Shown in pieces: positions 7,407 through 8,077 of a stretch of 8,077 nt of DNA. Source of the DNA: an uncultured Ruminococcus sp. (lineage in GTDB: Bacteria > Bacillota > Clostridia > Oscillospirales > Acutalibacteraceae). The stretch lies in contig CALBHM010000125.1 of NCBI GenBank assembly GCA_937892835.1, forward strand, positions 1 through 8,077, given 5' to 3'. The translations under genes and the position numbers were made by a program. Below the pieces are notes generated by a model. That model was not told the origin of the DNA. It saw only the letters and a list, made by a program, of their open reading frames with translations, and made no database searches. Position 1 is the stretch's first letter. Each line of letters starts with the position of its first letter.

Positions 7407-7643
7407 TTATTCGTGATCCTCAATATACTTTACTGCATCGTCAACAGTTCTCATCTCTTCAACCGCCTCATCGGGAACCTCAACCTGGAACTCATCCTCG
7501 ATGCTCATAACAAGGTCAACAACGTCGAGACTGTCTGCGCCGAGGTCATCAATGATATCGCTGTCCGGACGGATATCGTCCTCGTCGATCTCAAGCTGTT
7601 CGGCAATTATCTTTTGCAGTCTTTCAAATACTGATAGTGACAT
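7407..7643 (-). CDS. acpP: Acyl carrier protein
   Basis: A 78-residue acidic acyl carrier protein that carries growing acyl chains on a 4'-phosphopantetheine arm during fatty acid synthesis. The attachment site is Ser38 in DDLGADSLDVVDLVM, the classic DSL motif, followed by the acidic helix II/III region (SIEDEFQVEVPDE). Length and charge are typical. The reading frame extends 12 codons further upstream to 7679, but those codons run through the ribosome site GGAGGAG (7652-7658) and begin at the predicted transcription start, so ATG at 7641-7643 is the real start. It is first in an operon with proS. In many Firmicutes acpP sits with plsX or fab genes; those are not seen here, although they could lie beyond the window. 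Confidence 0.96.
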   Translation of the reverse strand: MSLSVFERLQKIIAEQLEIDEDDIRPDSDIIDDLGADSLDVVDLVMSIEDEFQVEVPDEAVEEMRTVDDAVKYIEDHE

Positions 7644-7651
7644 GGATAGAA

Positions 7652-7658
7652 CTCCTCC
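7652..7658 (-). promoter_or_regulatory. Ribosome binding site of acpP
   Basis: GGAGGAG on the - strand lies 8 nt before ATG at 7643, a near-perfect match in sequence and spacing. It rules out the longer in-frame start at 7679. Confidence 0.92.
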
Positions 7659-7675
7659 AAAATTAATTATTTTAT

Positions 7676-7695
7676 ACACTAAAAGATATTAGTGT
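7676..7695. promoter_or_regulatory. Candidate operator dyad over the acpP -10 box
   Basis: A perfect inverted repeat ACACTAA-N6-TTAGTGT covers the -10 element (7686-7691) and the expected transcription start near 7679. The position is right for a repressor that blocks RNA polymerase. The arms share TTAGT/ACTAA with the FapR-type site, but in the opposite order, so the regulator cannot be named. Confidence 0.45.
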
Positions 7696-7714
7696 TATTT
7701 TATGCTTTTGTCAA
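7686..7714 (-). promoter_or_regulatory. Sigma-A-type promoter of acpP-proS
   Basis: On the - strand TTGACA (7709-7714, perfect -35) is followed by a 17-bp spacer and TAATAT (7686-7691, 4 of 6 matches to -10). The start of transcription would be near 7679, giving a leader of about 36 nt that holds the acpP ribosome site. Confidence 0.8.
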
Positions 7715-7749
7715 TAGACTTTTCATAAATAATTGATAAAATCGTTTGA

Positions 7750-7784
7750 TTTTTTACTTTTTTCGGGCTTTGCAAAGTAAAAAA
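7750..7784. repeat. 11-bp perfect inverted repeat containing TTTACTTT
   Basis: TTTTTTACTTT (7750-7760) and its complement AAAGTAAAAAA (7774-7784) flank a 13-bp centre. No T-run follows a GC-rich stem on either strand, so it is not a good terminator. It is the outer part of a four-copy motif array. Confidence 0.6.
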
Positions 7785-7818
7785 ATGCATATGAAAAGCC
7801 AAAATGAATATTTTGTCC

Positions 7819-7839
7819 AAAGTAAAGCTGTTTTACTTT
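7819..7839. repeat. 8-bp inverted repeat AAAGTAAA / TTTACTTT
   Basis: AAAGTAAA (7819-7826) and TTTACTTT (7832-7839) are separated by only 5 bp. The same 8-mer forms the core of the arms at 7750-7784, making four copies within 90 bp. Confidence 0.6.
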
Positions 7840-7840
7840 A

Positions 7841-7862
7841 CGACAAGCATTTTAACTTGTCG
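7841..7862. repeat. 7-bp perfect inverted repeat CGACAAG / CTTGTCG
   Basis: Arms 7841-7847 and 7856-7862 enclose an 8-bp AT-rich loop. It ends one base before the first DnaA-box-like 9-mer. Confidence 0.6.
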
Positions 7863-7863
7863 C

Positions 7864-7968
7864 TGTGGAAAACTCGGTGGAAAGTGTGGAAAACCTGACG
7901 TACTTTCAAGGTATTTAAGCCTGTTATGTGGAAAACTCGTAAAGGCATCAGCCTTTACATGTGGAAAA
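7864..7968 (+). other. Cluster of four DnaA-box-like 9-mers; candidate oriC or DnaA-controlled region
   Basis: TGTGGAAAA occurs four times in the same orientation, at 7864-7872, 7885-7893, 7927-7935 and 7960-7968. The complement is TTTTCCACA, one base from the DnaA box TTATCCACA. A two-mismatch copy (GGTGGAAAG) lies at 7876-7884. Start-to-start distances are 21, 42 and 33 bp, close to whole helical turns. Each perfect copy is followed by C; copies one and four share 13 bases. An AT-rich tract follows to about 8040. Such clusters mark bacterial replication origins, usually upstream of dnaA; here no dnaA is visible and any partner gene would be past the right edge. Confidence 0.6.
7939..7958. 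repeat. 8-bp perfect hairpin between the last two DnaA-like boxes
   Basis: GTAAAGGC (7939-7946) and GCCTTTAC (7951-7958) are separated by 4 bp. The hairpin fills the space between the boxes at 7927-7935 and 7960-7968. No T-run follows on either strand, so a terminator is unlikely. Confidence 0.6.
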
Positions 7969-8077
7969 CTTAATTTTTCAAAAGTTCTTATCGGAACATT
8001 ATTACGATGAATATTCAATGAATACTGAATATTTTATATCTGAGACGCCACAACTCTCTCGGCGAGAGCCTTTAACT
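7969..8077. other. AT-rich non-coding tract with inverted repeat, to the window edge
   Basis: No convincing gene is seen here. 7969-8040 is AT-rich and contains a perfect 8-bp inverted repeat AATATTCA/TGAATATT (8010-8017 and 8026-8033). 8056-8068 holds a short GC-richer palindrome CTCTCG-G-CGAGAG. The tract could be the unwinding element of an origin if the neighbouring boxes are real. Confidence 0.4.

Noticed and set aside
7644..7679. Longer acpP start giving 12 more residues.
   Set aside because: The extra codons cover the ribosome site and start at the predicted transcription start; the 78-residue form matches known acyl carrier proteins.
7707..7715. TTTGTCAAT resembling a Spo0A box.
   Set aside because: It overlaps the perfect TTGACA -35 element on the other strand, which explains it fully.
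7804..8010. A + strand 68-codon open frame with repeated CGKL.
   Set aside because: The repeats come from translating the TGTGGAAAACT boxes; there is no ribosome site and no protein-like pattern.
8034..8077. A - strand open frame at the right edge that would end a protein in LKALAERVVASQI.
   Set aside because: Only 13 codons are visible and they cannot be tied to a family. The end looks plausible for a helix, but it could equally be chance, and no clear terminator follows.
1..8077. CRISPR arrays, insertion sequences, tRNA or rRNA genes.
   Set aside because: No regular spacer-repeat array, transposase-like protein, terminal inverted repeats or recognisable structural RNA was seen. Short repeats at the right end lack spacers of even length.

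Overview
The window looks like chromosomal DNA of a low-to-mid GC Gram-positive anaerobe, most likely a gut or rumen clostridium of the Ruminococcaceae/Oscillospiraceae type. The grounds are strong AGGAGG-type ribosome binding sites, paired type I dockerin repeats, an archaeal/eukaryotic-type (short, zinc-binding C-terminus) prolyl-tRNA synthetase, an AIM24/TIGR00266 protein and AT-rich sigma-A-like promoters. This is inference from sequence style and protein recognition; no species is claimed.

Region 1 (1-3294, + strand) holds three tightly packed genes: the 3' part of a Gfo/Idh/MocA-family protein resembling GH109 enzymes, an exported or membrane-anchored calcineurin-like metallophosphoesterase, and a 12-helix-type MFS transporter. 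Gaps of 17 and 3 bp suggest one transcript for uptake and processing of a sugar or sugar-phosphate-like compound; the substrate cannot be read from the sequence.

Region 2 (3295-5874, + strand) is a second transcription unit with its own sigma-A-like promoter and a strong terminator. It encodes two secreted proteins, each with a dockerin domain directly after the signal peptide and an unrecognised C-terminal region, followed by an AIM24-family protein without a signal peptide.

Region 3 (5901-7714, - strand) is the acpP-proS operon: acyl carrier protein then prolyl-tRNA synthetase, with a near-consensus promoter (TTGACA-17-TAATAT) overlapped by a perfect 7-bp-arm dyad, and a terminator shared back-to-back with region 2.

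Region 4 (7692-8077) is non-coding as far as can be seen. It holds four identical DnaA-box-like 9-mers (TGTGGAAAA, all in one orientation, roughly helix-phased), several short perfect inverted repeats, a four-copy TTTACTTT/AAAGTAAA array and an AT-rich tract. This is the most interesting part: a candidate replication origin or DnaA-controlled regulatory region whose partner gene would lie beyond the right edge.
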